Source of the DNA: Actinotignum schaalii FB123-CNA-2
GTDB taxonomy: Bacteria > Actinomycetota > Actinomycetes > Actinomycetales > Actinomycetaceae
Direction of reading: 5' to 3'
Length of the DNA stretch: 64,000 nt
Assembly: GCF_000411135.1 (NCBI RefSeq)
Contig: NZ_KE150262.1
Coordinates: 436,770 to 500,769 of the forward strand
In this document: positions 34,455 through 44,217 of the stretch, in pieces
How positions within the stretch are numbered: the first letter of the stretch is position 1
Layout of the letters: each line of letters starts with the position of its first letter
Translations under genes and position numbers: made by a program
The notes under the pieces: generated by a model
What the model was told of the DNA's origin: nothing
What the model saw: the letters and a program-made list of their open reading frames with translations, nothing else
The model's database searches: none

Positions 34455-35753
34455 CTAGGGCGTGACCGGGGTGGGCCGCCCGCCGCTGGAACGCACGAAA
34501 AGCGCATAAGCTCCCGCCACGCACCACACCATGACGATGAGGGCAAGCTGCACCCCGCACGACCACCCGATGGTCGGCAATACGAGAATCGCCACCCCGG
34601 CCGCGATGCATTCGGAAATATTGAATAGCACATCGTAAATGGAGAAAGCGCGGCCGCGGAAAGTATCCGCGGTATCGGATTGCACGATGGTATCCACCGC
34701 GATTTTGGCGCCCTGCACCCCGATCCCGAAAATAAACAGCCCGACCATCACCCAGGTCAGGTTCGTGGTGGCCGCGATGATCGCCTGCCCGGCGGTGCCG
34801 CCCACCAAGGCGCACACCACCCACCAGCTCGGGCTCATGCGTTCGTGGGCGAGGGGCGTGAGGATAATCGACATCCCGTGCCCCAGCACCATCATGCCGA
34901 GCAGCATGCCGAAGTAGGCGATGCCGGCATCGGCATTGGCCGGGTCGGCGTAGAGGTTGCGACCAGCCAGCACGATGGTGATGAACTGCATTCCGTAAAC
35001 GAAGCGGTGCAGGGACATGGTGGTGAGGGCCGCGGCCGGGGTGCGCCGGGCAATAAGGTAGCGCAGCGCCGCCACGAGGTCGCGCGCCGCCGCCACAAGT
35101 GCGGTGCCGAAAGAACCGCGCGGGCGGGTGTGCGGACCCAGCTCATCGCGCCCCAGCAGGCTCGCTACCCCGGATCCGGCCAGGTAGAGCACCAGTGCGC
35201 ACACCAGCGCCCCCACTTTTTGCATCGCTTCCCCGGGTAGCGCCAAGCGTAGGAAGAAAGCCAGAATCGCGCCCAGCGCGGTGGAGGCACCCCCGAGGGT
35301 CGGCACCAGGGAATTCGCCACGAGGAGCCGCTCGCGCGATTCCACCACGTTCGGCAGCCCCGCGCTCATGCACGCGAGGAGAATCCGGTTGAGGCCGAGG
35401 GTGACGAGGGCGAGCACGTAAGTGAGCCACACGATATTCGCCAAGGTGGTGACCACTAGCGCCGCCGCGAGCCCAGCCCGGATCTGGTTGCCGTACACCA
35501 GGATCTGGCGGCGGCGCCACCGATCAATAAAAGGACCGGTGAAAGGCCCCACCAGGGAGAAGGGCAGCAGCAGCACCACGAGGGAAAGTGCCACCCCGTG
35601 CACATCCGCGCTCGCGGCCGGGTTGAAGAAGAAAAGCGAGGCCAGGCCGATTTGGAACATGCCGTCGCCGCATTGGGTGACGAGCCGGACTGAGAGCAGC
35701 TTGAGGAATCCTCGCGAACGGGCCAGGGAGCGCAGATCGCCAACGAGTTTCAC
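34455..35753 (-). CDS. MFS transporter
   Basis: About 432 residues with twelve hydrophobic segments. The inter-helix 2-3 loop GPFTGPFIDRWRRR is the MFS motif A equivalent, placing it near the MFS_3/enterobactin exporter type. The start is GTG 35753, whose GTGA overlaps the pcnA stop, so it is translated with the CCA-adding enzyme; the longer frame to 35768 would overlap further. The transported compound is unknown. The 166-base gap before AI-2E carries one CGTCGTAC site. Confidence 0.85.
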   Translation of the reverse strand: MKLVGDLRSLARSRGFLKLLSVRLVTQCGDGMFQIGLASLFFFNPAASADVHGVALSLVVLLLPFSLVGPFTGPFIDRWRRRQILVYGNQIRAGLAAALVVTTLANIVWLTYVLALVTLGLNRILLACMSAGLPNVVESRERLLVANSLVPTLGGASTALGAILAFFLRLALPGEAMQKVGALVCALVLYLAGSGVASLLGRDELGPHTRPRGSFGTALVAAARDLVAALRYLIARRTPAAALTTMSLHRFVYGMQFITIVLAGRNLYADPANADAGIAYFGMLLGMMVLGHGMSIILTPLAHERMSPSWWVVCALVGGTAGQAIIAATTNLTWVMVGLFIFGIGVQGAKIAVDTIVQSDTADTFRGRAFSIYDVLFNISECIAAGVAILVLPTIGWSCGVQLALIVMVWCVAGAYALFVRSSGGRPTPVTP

Positions 35754-37225
35754 TGGGCGTCCCACCATTCCAGCAGGCGCTTTTCGGCTTCTTCCACACC
35801 CAGCGGGCCTTCGTCCAGGCGCAGGGAGAGCAGGTACTGGCGGGCTTTACCCACCTGCGGGCCGGGCTCAAGGCCGAGCAGCTCCATAATGCGGGTTCCG
35901 TCAATATCGGGGCGCACCGCCTCGAGTTCCTCGCGTTCACGCAGCTCAATAATGCGGCGTTCTAGTTCGTCATTCGCGGCGTGCAGCCGCGCCACCCGGC
36001 GCCGGTTCTGGGAGGTGATATCGGCGCGGATAAGGCGCAGCAGGCGCGGGAGGAGCTCCCCGGCATCGCGCACGAAACGCCGCACCGCGCTATCGGTCCA
36101 GTCGTGTTCGCCAAATCCGAAAGCCCGCAGGTGCAGCTCGACTAGCCGCGCCACGCTTTTCGTCGTCGTTTTATCAAAACGCAGTTCGCGCATGCGCGCA
36201 CGGGTCATTTTCGCGCCCACCACATCGTGGTGGCGGAACGTGACCGAACCGTCGCTTTCGAAACGGCGGGTGGCCGGCTTGCCGATATCGTGGAAAAGCG
36301 CGGCCAGGCGCAAAATGAGATCCGGCCCGGGCACCTCCTCATCTTCCAGCGCGATCGCGTTATCCACCACCTGGAGGGTGTGCTGGTACACGTCCTTGTG
36401 GCGATGCTGGGCGTCCACGGTATCGGTGAGCGCCGCGATTTCGGGCAGCACGCGCTCGGCCACCCCGGTGTACACCAGCAGCTCAATGCCGCGGCGCGGG
36501 GCGGGCGCGGTCATGAGGCGTTCCAGTTCGGCGCGGATGCGTTCCTGGGAGACGATCTCCAAGCGCTCGGCGTAATCGGCCATGGCCCGCAGCACATCGG
36601 GGGCCACGTCAAAACGCAGCTGCGCGGCGAAACGCGCGGCCCGCATGATCCGCAGCGGATCGTCATCGAAGGATTGCGCGGCCGTGACGGGGGTGCGCAG
36701 CTGCCCGGCGAGGAGGTCATCCACCCCGCCGCACGGATCCACCAGTTCCAGGCTGGGCAGCCGCACCGCCATCGCGTTGACGGTGAAATCGCGCCGGGTG
36801 AGGTCACCTTCGAGGTTGTCACCGAAATCCACATCGGGTTTGCGCGAACCGATGGTGTACGTATCGGAGCGGTACGTTGTTACTTCGACGACGACGTCAC
36901 CGCGCCGCGCCCCCACCGTGCCAAATTCACGCCCGATATCCCAGGTGGTTCCCCAGTGGGCCAGGAGTTTTTCGGTGGTTTCCGGGCGCGCCGAGGTAGT
37001 CAAATCAAAGTCGTGAATGGGGGCACCGAGGAAAGCATCACGAACCGGGCCGCCCACGAGGGCCAATTCTTCGCCGTGATCTGAGAAGATAGAAGCTAGT
37101 TGCAAGATGTCGTCCGGGAGATTCGCCAGGGCGCGCTGGCCTGCCAGGAGCAGGAGAGCGCGGCGCTGGCCCGGAGGCATATCGTCCGTTGTTGGAGTCT
37201 TCGGAGTCTGTTGAGAAGTGGTCAC
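35750..37225 (-). CDS. pcnA: CCA tRNA nucleotidyltransferase
   Basis: About 491 residues. The polymerase head has ALVGGPVRDAFLG, the metal motif DFDLTT and RRDFTVNAMA, all class II CCA-enzyme signatures; then YAERLEIVSQERIRAELERL. The middle contains an HD domain (LFHDIGKP) as in actinobacterial enzymes. It adds or repairs the 3' CCA of tRNAs. The start is uncertain: GTG 37225 with AAGG just before it, the open frame start at 37243, or ATG 37180. It is divergent from the NUDIX gene, with about 50 bases between, and coupled to the MFS gene. Confidence 0.92.
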   Translation of the reverse strand: MTTSQQTPKTPTTDDMPPGQRRALLLLAGQRALANLPDDILQLASIFSDHGEELALVGGPVRDAFLGAPIHDFDLTTSARPETTEKLLAHWGTTWDIGREFGTVGARRGDVVVEVTTYRSDTYTIGSRKPDVDFGDNLEGDLTRRDFTVNAMAVRLPSLELVDPCGGVDDLLAGQLRTPVTAAQSFDDDPLRIMRAARFAAQLRFDVAPDVLRAMADYAERLEIVSQERIRAELERLMTAPAPRRGIELLVYTGVAERVLPEIAALTDTVDAQHRHKDVYQHTLQVVDNAIALEDEEVPGPDLILRLAALFHDIGKPATRRFESDGSVTFRHHDVVGAKMTRARMRELRFDKTTTKSVARLVELHLRAFGFGEHDWTDSAVRRFVRDAGELLPRLLRLIRADITSQNRRRVARLHAANDELERRIIELREREELEAVRPDIDGTRIMELLGLEPGPQVGKARQYLLSLRLDEGPLGVEEAEKRLLEWWDAQ

Positions 37226-37279
37226 CCTTAAAGGTTGCCACATCCGGGGGCTCTGACCGTTAGTTGTAGTGTTAGAGGT

Positions 37280-37819
37280 ATGTCGAAGTCAGCACCGTTG
37301 CCCTCCAAGTTTGGGGGCCGTAGATCCTGGAGGCGCGCCGCTGCCGTGCACCAGGCCTCTGCGCGGCGCCATTCGCTTCCGGTGGTGAACGAAACGAGTG
37401 CGGGGGGAATCGTGATCGGGGTGCGCGGCGGGAAGGCCTATGTGGCCGTTATCGCGCGGCGCAACCGTGGCGGGCGGCTGGAGTGGTGCCTCCCCAAGGG
37501 GCACCTGGAAGGTAATGAAACGCCCGAAGAAGCGGCCGTGCGGGAAATTGCGGAGGAAACCGGGATTACCGGGCGGGTGCTTATGCATTTAGCCACCATT
37601 GATTACTGGTTCTCCGGCACCAACCACCGCGTCCATAAAGTTGTCCACCACTTTTTATTGGAGGGGATCACCGGGCATATCACCGTTGATAACGATCCGG
37701 ATCACGAAGCCGAAAAGGCCGAGTGGGTGCGCCTTGATCGGGTGGCATCCCGGCTCGCCTACCCCAATGAACGCCGTATCGTGGCCTCGGCCCGCGCGAT
37801 TCTCGCGGGGGAGGAATGA
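37280..37819 (+). CDS. NUDIX hydrolase
   Basis: A 179-residue protein with the full NUDIX box, from GHLEGNETPEEAAVREIAEETGI (about residues 75-97). It matches the short NUDIX protein that stands next to pcnA in actinobacteria and hydrolyses nucleoside diphosphate-X compounds; the substrate is unknown. ATG 37280 is two bases after an AGAGG; the open frame continues to 37235 but overlaps the divergent promoter. Its stop overlaps the next start (ATGATG at 37816). Confidence 0.9.
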   Translation: MSKSAPLPSKFGGRRSWRRAAAVHQASARRHSLPVVNETSAGGIVIGVRGGKAYVAVIARRNRGGRLEWCLPKGHLEGNETPEEAAVREIAEETGITGRVLMHLATIDYWFSGTNHRVHKVVHHFLLEGITGHITVDNDPDHEAEKAEWVRLDRVASRLAYPNERRIVASARAILAGEE

Positions 37820-40359
37820 TGTGGCGGGGTGCTCTTGCCGGGGCTGTGGCTGCCTGGGTGCCGCTAAGCGCTTGGGTGCCGCTAGGCGCGCAAGCCCTGC
37901 CCGCGCAGGTTCTACCCGCGCGCCCGGCGGCCGCCCCCAGCGTGGACATCGTGGACGTGGGCGCCCCGGTTCTCGGTAAGGACGCCACCCTCACCCTCAC
38001 CGCCACCGTGACGAATTCCACCACGGAAACCCGCCATCTCAACTCGGTCTCGCTCTATATCCAGCGCTATGTGCCGTCCTCGCGCAGCGCGGTGCTGAGC
38101 TTCATGCGCGCGGAGCCCGCCGGCTTGGCCCTCTACGACACCCTCACCCCCGATGCGGATCTTGCACCCGGAACCTCCACCCGCGTCACCTTTTCGGTTC
38201 CGCGGGAGCGGATTCCCGCCGAGTGGGGACCGCGCGGGGTCCAGGTCAGTGCCGTGGTGGATGGGGAAACGGCAACGGACCGTAGTTTTATTGTCACCGC
38301 TCCCGGCGACGACGCCGCGCCTGCCCCCATCAGTGCAATTGTGCCGGTCACGCGCTCCCTGAGCGATGTGAGCAGCACCCCGGCCCTCGAGGAGCAGGTC
38401 TACACCAGCCTGACCGCACCCGCGCCCGGGGCCAGCCCGCAGCCGCAGGCCACACCACCGGCACCCTCAGCTCCGGCCGGAACGGCCACTCCTTCGCCCA
38501 CCACACCTTCCGCCACCTCGGGAAGCCTCGCCGCACCGAGTGTCACCTCAGCTTCCAACCCGGCCGCGAGCGCCGCGCCTTCCGCGCCGGCAGCATCCCA
38601 GGGGGCGAGTGCCCCAGCTGCGCCGTCGGCCCCAAGCACCGCACCTAGTTCTTCACCAACGGCTTCGGCTCCAAGTTCCGCATCGGAGGCCGAGCGGCTA
38701 CCCCATCGCTTGAGCACCCTGGAATATTTTGCCCACCCTGGTGTGAGTGCCGCCGTCGATCCGCTTCTTATCGGGGGCGATCCGGAGCGGGCCGCGCTGC
38801 GCAATTTTGAATCTGCGGCCGGGACCAGCGTGTTCTTCGGTTTGGGCGCGGACGTGGATGCCGCGGCGCTCACCCATGCCGGGCGTGCGGATAAGCTCGC
38901 CCTGGCACGGCAAGACGCGGTGCAGGCGGCGCAGGCTTCCGGCTTCGCGGCGCGTTCGGATATTGCGGTAACGGCGCTGGGCGTGGACCGGGCCACCGCG
39001 CGGGCGCTGCGCGATGCGGGAGTCGCGGCGCTCATCACTACCGATGTGGATGCGACGCACGCCTCCTGGCTCAGCCCGAGCGGGCGGGTGAATATTCCGC
39101 TCGACGCGGAGGGGAATAAAACGTGTTCTTTGCGTGAAGCTCACGGTGCCGGCGCAGAAGGCGCGGGCCTTGCGGATGCGGATTCCGGAACCGCCACAAA
39201 CGAAGCTACGGCCGATTCGGGTGAAATTGCAACGGGTCCGGATGAAGCCGCGGCACTGCGTGCGGACGGCGTGCTCTCTGCCCTGGTGCAGGGATATCTG
39301 CCCAGCTCAGATGAGGCAAATGTACTAGCCTCCGGAGGTGGGGAAGGTTTGCCGGAAGCCGCCGGGAGCCGCCTCTCCGCCATTGATGCCCGCCAAACGG
39401 CCCTCGCGCTCTCGGCAGCTACCTACCGGGAGCTACCCGCCGCACCGCGCGCCCAGGTGGTGCTGGTGGACCGGCCGGAAAGCGGGGCGCTGGCGCGGGC
39501 CGGTGCTTTGCCGGATCGCGATATCGGGGCCGCGCTCGGGGCTCTCACGAGCGCGCCGTGGCTGGCGCCCACCGCGGCCGGTGATCTTCTTGAGAAACCG
39601 GCGGCCGAGTGCGCCCAGCTTCCCGAGGAGCGCGTGCTGCCCGGGGAGATTTCCGCGGCGCAGCTGGCCCGGGGTGATGCGCACGTCACCACAATTTCCA
39701 CCACGGCCTCTCTGACTCCGAGGCCCGCAGATATAACCGGACCCGTCACCCATCACGCCGCGCAACTGGCAGGGGTGGCGCTGCGCGACCACCACGAGCA
39801 ACGCGAGGAACTCGCCACGCAGCTCAAGCAGCTGGCCGAGGAGATGTCCGGTGCCGTCACGGTCCAGCCCTCCTCCACAATCAATATCATTTCGGAAAGT
39901 GCGGATCTGCCCGTGCACGTGCATAATTCCCTTCCCGTTCCGGTGGGCGCGGTGGTGGAATTGCGCGCCGAAGATTTCCGCATCGTGCCCTCCGATCCCG
40001 TTGCGGCAACGATTCCGCCGGCTGCCTCGGTGACGGTAGCGGTGCCGGTGCAGGCTTCCGGCTCGGGGAATGTCACGGTGACGGCCGCGGTGACCGATCC
40101 GGTGGGTACGCCGATCGGTGCGGTGCAGGATATTAATGTGCGGGTGCGCGCCGGGTGGGAAACCACGGGGACGTATATTATTGGCGCCCTGCTCGCGGTG
40201 CTTTTGCTCGGCGGGATCGCGCGCAGTCTGCGCAGCGGGCGGCGTTCGGGCGGCGTCGACCCTGAAAAACATCTCCACAATTTACGTGAGGCTAGCGCGG
40301 CGGAAGAAGCCGGGCCGCGCGCCGTCGATAAACTGCGCGAGGAACACGAAATACCATAG
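37816..40359 (+). CDS. DUF6049 family secreted/membrane protein
   Basis: An 847-residue protein of the Rv3909-type family. An N-terminal signal-like segment (residues 1-40, with WVPL repeated) is followed by a beta-rich extracellular domain, a long Ala/Pro/Ser-rich linker (about 190-300), a polysaccharide-deacetylase-like-fold region and a second beta domain. One transmembrane helix (YIIGALLAVLLLGGIARSL) and a short charged tail end it. It is conserved next to the MurJ/MviN flippase gene in actinobacteria and thought to serve cell-wall assembly. Here MurJ is not next to it: the pseudokinase follows after 36 bases. It overlaps the NUDIX stop, so it is coupled. Confidence 0.85.
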   Translation: MMWRGALAGAVAAWVPLSAWVPLGAQALPAQVLPARPAAAPSVDIVDVGAPVLGKDATLTLTATVTNSTTETRHLNSVSLYIQRYVPSSRSAVLSFMRAEPAGLALYDTLTPDADLAPGTSTRVTFSVPRERIPAEWGPRGVQVSAVVDGETATDRSFIVTAPGDDAAPAPISAIVPVTRSLSDVSSTPALEEQVYTSLTAPAPGASPQPQATPPAPSAPAGTATPSPTTPSATSGSLAAPSVTSASNPAASAAPSAPAASQGASAPAAPSAPSTAPSSSPTASAPSSASEAERLPHRLSTLEYFAHPGVSAAVDPLLIGGDPERAALRNFESAAGTSVFFGLGADVDAAALTHAGRADKLALARQDAVQAAQASGFAARSDIAVTALGVDRATARALRDAGVAALITTDVDATHASWLSPSGRVNIPLDAEGNKTCSLREAHGAGAEGAGLADADSGTATNEATADSGEIATGPDEAAALRADGVLSALVQGYLPSSDEANVLASGGGEGLPEAAGSRLSAIDARQTALALSAATYRELPAAPRAQVVLVDRPESGALARAGALPDRDIGAALGALTSAPWLAPTAAGDLLEKPAAECAQLPEERVLPGEISAAQLARGDAHVTTISTTASLTPRPADITGPVTHHAAQLAGVALRDHHEQREELATQLKQLAEEMSGAVTVQPSSTINIISESADLPVHVHNSLPVPVGAVVELRAEDFRIVPSDPVAATIPPAASVTVAVPVQASGSGNVTVTAAVTDPVGTPIGAVQDINVRVRAGWETTGTYIIGALLAVLLLGGIARSLRSGRRSGGVDPEKHLHNLREASAAEEAGPRAVDKLREEHEIP

Positions 40360-40395
40360 GAGTAATGTGGCCGCGAGGCACGGCAAGGAGGAACT

Positions 40396-42930
40396 GTGAG
40401 CGCCATCGGAACCAGGGGCATGACTCTCGCCGGTCGCTACCGCCTGGAGAATTTGTACGAAGAGCAACTCGATATTGCGGGTACCGAGCAGTGGTACGCC
40501 GTGGATGATGCGCTTGGCACCGCGGTGCGGGTGCTGCTCATCGGGGATATTCCCACGCGCGCGGATGCGCTGGACGCGGCACGGCGCACCGGGCTGCTTG
40601 ACGACGCGCATATTGTGCGCACACTTTCCGTCGGCGAAAATTTCGTGGTGAGCGAGATCCCGCTGGGCACCTCACTTACCGGCTATGTGCACGGGGAGGG
40701 TTTCGCGCCCGAGCAAGCCAAGGCCGTGGTGTGTGAACTCGCCGCGATCCTCACCCAGGTATCCGGGCGCGGTATGCGGCATTTGCGCATCACGCCTTCG
40801 CGGGTGCGGGTGGGCGATGCCGGGGATGTGTACCTGGACGGCATCGGTATTGACGCTGCTCTGGCCGGTGCGCGCACGGATGAATACGATCCGGCCAGTC
40901 TCAATAACGCCGAGGCCGCGGACCTGGTGCTTTTCTTGGCGACCTTGCTCGAAGGCGCGCAGGCGGATGAAACTACACTCGAGGCGCTGGCGCGCGATGA
41001 TTCCCTGCCCGATGATATTCGGGAGGTTTTCCGGCGCACGCTTTCCCCCGAACGTCTGCTTTCCCCCGGGGAAGTACTGCGCAGCCTCGTCCCCTTCAAT
41101 CGGCCTGACCTGCGTGAATTCCCCACTCCGGTACTCGTGGCGCCGCAGCTGCCCGGCGGCGGGGATTCCCGTTTCGGTTTCGATCCGCTGGGCGGGCACG
41201 TACGCGGGGGCGCGATTGGCCGCGTCACCTTGGGTTCCAGTCACGTTTCCTTCGGCGCCGCTGATTCTGAGCACGACGACGCCGCAGCTGCCACCGATGC
41301 ATCCGGCGCGGCGGGGGACTTTGGCGAGGCAGCTGATCTTCCTGAAACGGGCGAACGCTCCGCTGATACTGGCGAGATATCCGATGATCCTGGCGAGCCG
41401 GCCGAAACCGGCGAACCGTCCGAAGCTCATGAGACTCCCGTTGCTCCCTCCGCCGCATCGGCCTCCTCCGCTATTGGATCCCAGGAATTGGATCCCGAAG
41501 GTGTGTCCGGAGCGAATTTCGAGGGTGACGTTGATACCGAATTAGGTATTACCGCAGCTCCGGAGGTGGAGCTCCACCCGCAGTGGGTCTCCCCGGAGGA
41601 ATTCCGCGATGAAGAAACCGAGGTAAACACTGCTCACCCCGATCGGGGAGAAACGAAAACTGAGGAAACTCCCGCAGTCCACATTGATAGCCACAGTGCT
41701 AACAATGTCGCTGGCGGCGACGTCGCCCAGGATCCCGCAACACCGCGATTCCAGCCGCATTTCCCCTCGTTACGCGAAGCGGAACGTGAGCTGGAAGAAT
41801 ACGAACGCGAGGCTGCGGAACAGGAAGCTGCCGAACGTGCCCGTACTGAGCGCGATGCCACCCAATATGAAAGCGCAGAGGGTGAAGCCGCTGCTCAGGA
41901 ACATGATCGCGATACCGCACCCACGGTTGCCTTAAACAGTGTTCACAGTGCGGCGAGCCCGCAGCGTCGTTCCATTATGAACGTTGGAGATGACGAGGAA
42001 AGCGGGTCATCCCGGGGAAGTGATACGTCCCCGAGAAGTGCAGCGGCAACTACATCCGCAGCCACGGTCGCGCCCGCCGCAATCACCCGGCCACCATCCG
42101 CTACCTCTCATCACTCTGCCCCGGCCGCGCCCCGTATTCACCCGATTTCCGAGGTCGCGCGCGCGAGCGGAGCGCCGGCAAAAGTTGCCGCCCGCACCCG
42201 CGGAGATCGCAAGCCGGCCACCCGGCCACCCGCTCCTTCGCGGCCGATTATCACCGACGAGGAAAATGGGCGGGATCTCGGATCGCGTATCTTCGACTCC
42301 TCCAAGCTCATCGTTGCGGGCGCCATTGCCCTGGTCGCAGTGGCTTTGTACTTTGCTGTGACCACTTTCTTCCGGCCCACGGACGTGTCCACCCGGCCGC
42401 CGGTTATTTCTGCCGCGCCCACAGCTTCGGCCAATCCGCAGGCTTCGGAAGGCCAGGGTGCCCAGCCGAGTGCGAGCGCCACGCCCAACTCCACAACGCC
42501 GCAGATTGTTTCAGCGAATCTTCTTAACCCGCAGAAGAGTGAAGCTGACGAAGACTACCCGCAGACGCTTCCACTCGCCATCGATAAGAATCCGGCGACG
42601 GAATGGGCCAGCTGGGAATACCTGCGAAATCCAAAATTTGGCTTGCTCAAAGAGGGGATGGGGATAGAGCTGCGGCTGGCGAAGCCGTCCACCGTCAAGG
42701 AAGTTACTTTGCAGTTGAGCGGCCAGGGTGGACATGTGCAGTGGCGTGACACCACCGCGGATCAACCCAGCGGCGGCACCGTTGTGTACGAAGGCCCCAT
42801 GAGCGCGAAAACAACGCTTACTGCACCGACGCCGGTAAACAGTGATCACGTGGTGCTGTGGTTCACGGAGCTGCCCAAGAACGCAGCGGGGCAGTTCAAG
42901 CTGCAGATTTCCGAAATCAGCGTGAAGTAA
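40396..42930 (+). CDS. Protein kinase-like (pseudokinase) membrane protein, MviN C-terminal half type
   Basis: An 844-residue protein. Residues 1-230 form a kinase-like domain (LAGRYRLENLYEEQ, MRHLRITPSRVRVG) without the catalytic lysine, HRD or DFG, so a pseudokinase. Residues about 290-620 are acidic, low-complexity and Ser/Ala-rich. A single transmembrane helix (LIVAGAIALVAVALYFAVTTFF, about 635) precedes a C-terminal discoidin-like domain (NPATEWASWEYL...FKLQISEI). This is the arrangement of the C-terminal part of mycobacterial MviN, where the phosphorylated pseudokinase recruits FhaA to block wall synthesis. No MurJ membrane domain is present here. GTG 40396 follows AAGGAGG. Confidence 0.82.
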   Translation: MSAIGTRGMTLAGRYRLENLYEEQLDIAGTEQWYAVDDALGTAVRVLLIGDIPTRADALDAARRTGLLDDAHIVRTLSVGENFVVSEIPLGTSLTGYVHGEGFAPEQAKAVVCELAAILTQVSGRGMRHLRITPSRVRVGDAGDVYLDGIGIDAALAGARTDEYDPASLNNAEAADLVLFLATLLEGAQADETTLEALARDDSLPDDIREVFRRTLSPERLLSPGEVLRSLVPFNRPDLREFPTPVLVAPQLPGGGDSRFGFDPLGGHVRGGAIGRVTLGSSHVSFGAADSEHDDAAAATDASGAAGDFGEAADLPETGERSADTGEISDDPGEPAETGEPSEAHETPVAPSAASASSAIGSQELDPEGVSGANFEGDVDTELGITAAPEVELHPQWVSPEEFRDEETEVNTAHPDRGETKTEETPAVHIDSHSANNVAGGDVAQDPATPRFQPHFPSLREAERELEEYEREAAEQEAAERARTERDATQYESAEGEAAAQEHDRDTAPTVALNSVHSAASPQRRSIMNVGDDEESGSSRGSDTSPRSAAATTSAATVAPAAITRPPSATSHHSAPAAPRIHPISEVARASGAPAKVAARTRGDRKPATRPPAPSRPIITDEENGRDLGSRIFDSSKLIVAGAIALVAVALYFAVTTFFRPTDVSTRPPVISAAPTASANPQASEGQGAQPSASATPNSTTPQIVSANLLNPQKSEADEDYPQTLPLAIDKNPATEWASWEYLRNPKFGLLKEGMGIELRLAKPSTVKEVTLQLSGQGGHVQWRDTTADQPSGGTVVYEGPMSAKTTLTAPTPVNSDHVVLWFTELPKNAAGQFKLQISEISVK

Positions 42931-43067
42931 GCGGTGTTTACAGTCGGTGTTTACAACCGGCTGGGAATAGCTGCACATCCCGGGACGTTGTACCCAATGA
43001 TGTGCCCGATGGGGAGCGGTGTGCTCGCGCAACGCGGCACACTCACTCGTAAAAACACAGGAGAAAT

Positions 43068-44042
43068 ATGACCGAGAGCGATATTCGTGACGTCATCATC
43101 GTCGGATCCGGACCGGCGGGCTGGACCGCTGCGCTGTACACCGCACGCGCGGGTCTCAAGCCGCTGGTAATCGGCGGTGCCATTGATGCCGGCGGCGCAC
43201 TTATGACCACCACCGAGGTGGAAAACTACCCGGGTTTCCCGGATGGAATCTTCGGCCCGGACCTTATGGCTAATATGCAGCAGCAGGCCGAAAAATTCGG
43301 TGCCGAAATGGAGTACGACGACGCCCTCTCCATGGACCTGAGCGGCGATGTCAAAATCGTGCGCACTGAGGAATCCGAATTCCGGGCCCGTACGGTTATC
43401 CTGGCCCTCGGATCGGCCTACAAGAAGCTCGGTCTGGATGGCGAGACCATGTTCGCCTCCCGCGGGGTTTCCTACTGCGCCACCTGTGATGGATTCTTCT
43501 TCAAAGACCAGGAAATTGCCGTGGTGGGCGGCGGGGACAGCGCAGTTACGGATGCTCTCTTCCTTACCCGTTTCGCCACCAAGGTACATGTCATCCACCG
43601 CCGCGACGAGCTGCGCGCCTCGAAGATTATGGCGGACCGCCTCCTGGCCAACCCCAAGATCGTGATGCACTGGAATAGTGAAGTCACGGATATTCGCGGG
43701 GAAGACGGCGGATCCATGAACGCTATTACTCTCCACAACAACGTGACCGGAGAAGATTCGAATCTCGATGTGACCGGCCTTTTCGTTGCCATTGGTCACC
43801 TACCTCGTACGGACGTCCTTGGCGGTCAGCTTGAGTTGGACGACGACGGCTATATCGTCGTGAACCACCCGCACACCGAAACCTCGGTTCCCGGAGTTTT
43901 CGCCTGCGGGGATGTCGTGGATCGGTACTACCGCCAGGCTATTTCCGCAGCTGGCACCGGGTGCCGGGCGGCTCTCGATGCGGAACGCTACCTCGAGAAC
44001 CTTGCGGCCCAGCAGGCTGCCGCAGCTGGTGGTGCGGCGTAA
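43068..44042 (+). CDS. trxB: Thioredoxin-disulfide reductase
   Basis: A 324-residue FAD/NADPH flavoenzyme that reduces thioredoxin. FAD-binding GSGPAGWTAA is near residue 13, the redox pair is C137-A-T-C140, the NADPH motif is GGGDSAVTDA, and the C-terminal FAD motif is GVFACGDV. The start is ATG 43068 with AGGAGA upstream. In relatives trxA follows directly; here the next gene is the thioredoxin-like protein without CxxC. Confidence 0.96.
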   Translation: MTESDIRDVIIVGSGPAGWTAALYTARAGLKPLVIGGAIDAGGALMTTTEVENYPGFPDGIFGPDLMANMQQQAEKFGAEMEYDDALSMDLSGDVKIVRTEESEFRARTVILALGSAYKKLGLDGETMFASRGVSYCATCDGFFFKDQEIAVVGGGDSAVTDALFLTRFATKVHVIHRRDELRASKIMADRLLANPKIVMHWNSEVTDIRGEDGGSMNAITLHNNVTGEDSNLDVTGLFVAIGHLPRTDVLGGQLELDDDGYIVVNHPHTETSVPGVFACGDVVDRYYRQAISAAGTGCRAALDAERYLENLAAQQAAAAGGAA

Positions 44043-44125
44043 CTCTTGTGATGGGAGCGCTACGGAACTTCCACGGTGAGAATTCCGCGTAATTCAGCGC
44101 GGATACCGCTCATTTTATTATTTCG

Positions 44126-44162
44126 AACCGGCGAGGTGGATTTCTGATCCGCCTCGCCGGTT
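44126..44162 (+). terminator. Hairpin after trxB
   Basis: AACCGGCGAGG at 44126-44136 pairs with CCTCGCCGGTT ending at 44162; the pairing extends inward with one mismatch. The stem is strong but only a short T stretch follows, so it may be a weak intrinsic terminator before the next gene. Confidence 0.6.
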
Positions 44163-44217
44163 CACGTTTAGGATGGTGGAGCTAGGGTTTCTACCCGCTA
44201 GGCCGGAAGGAGGCACC

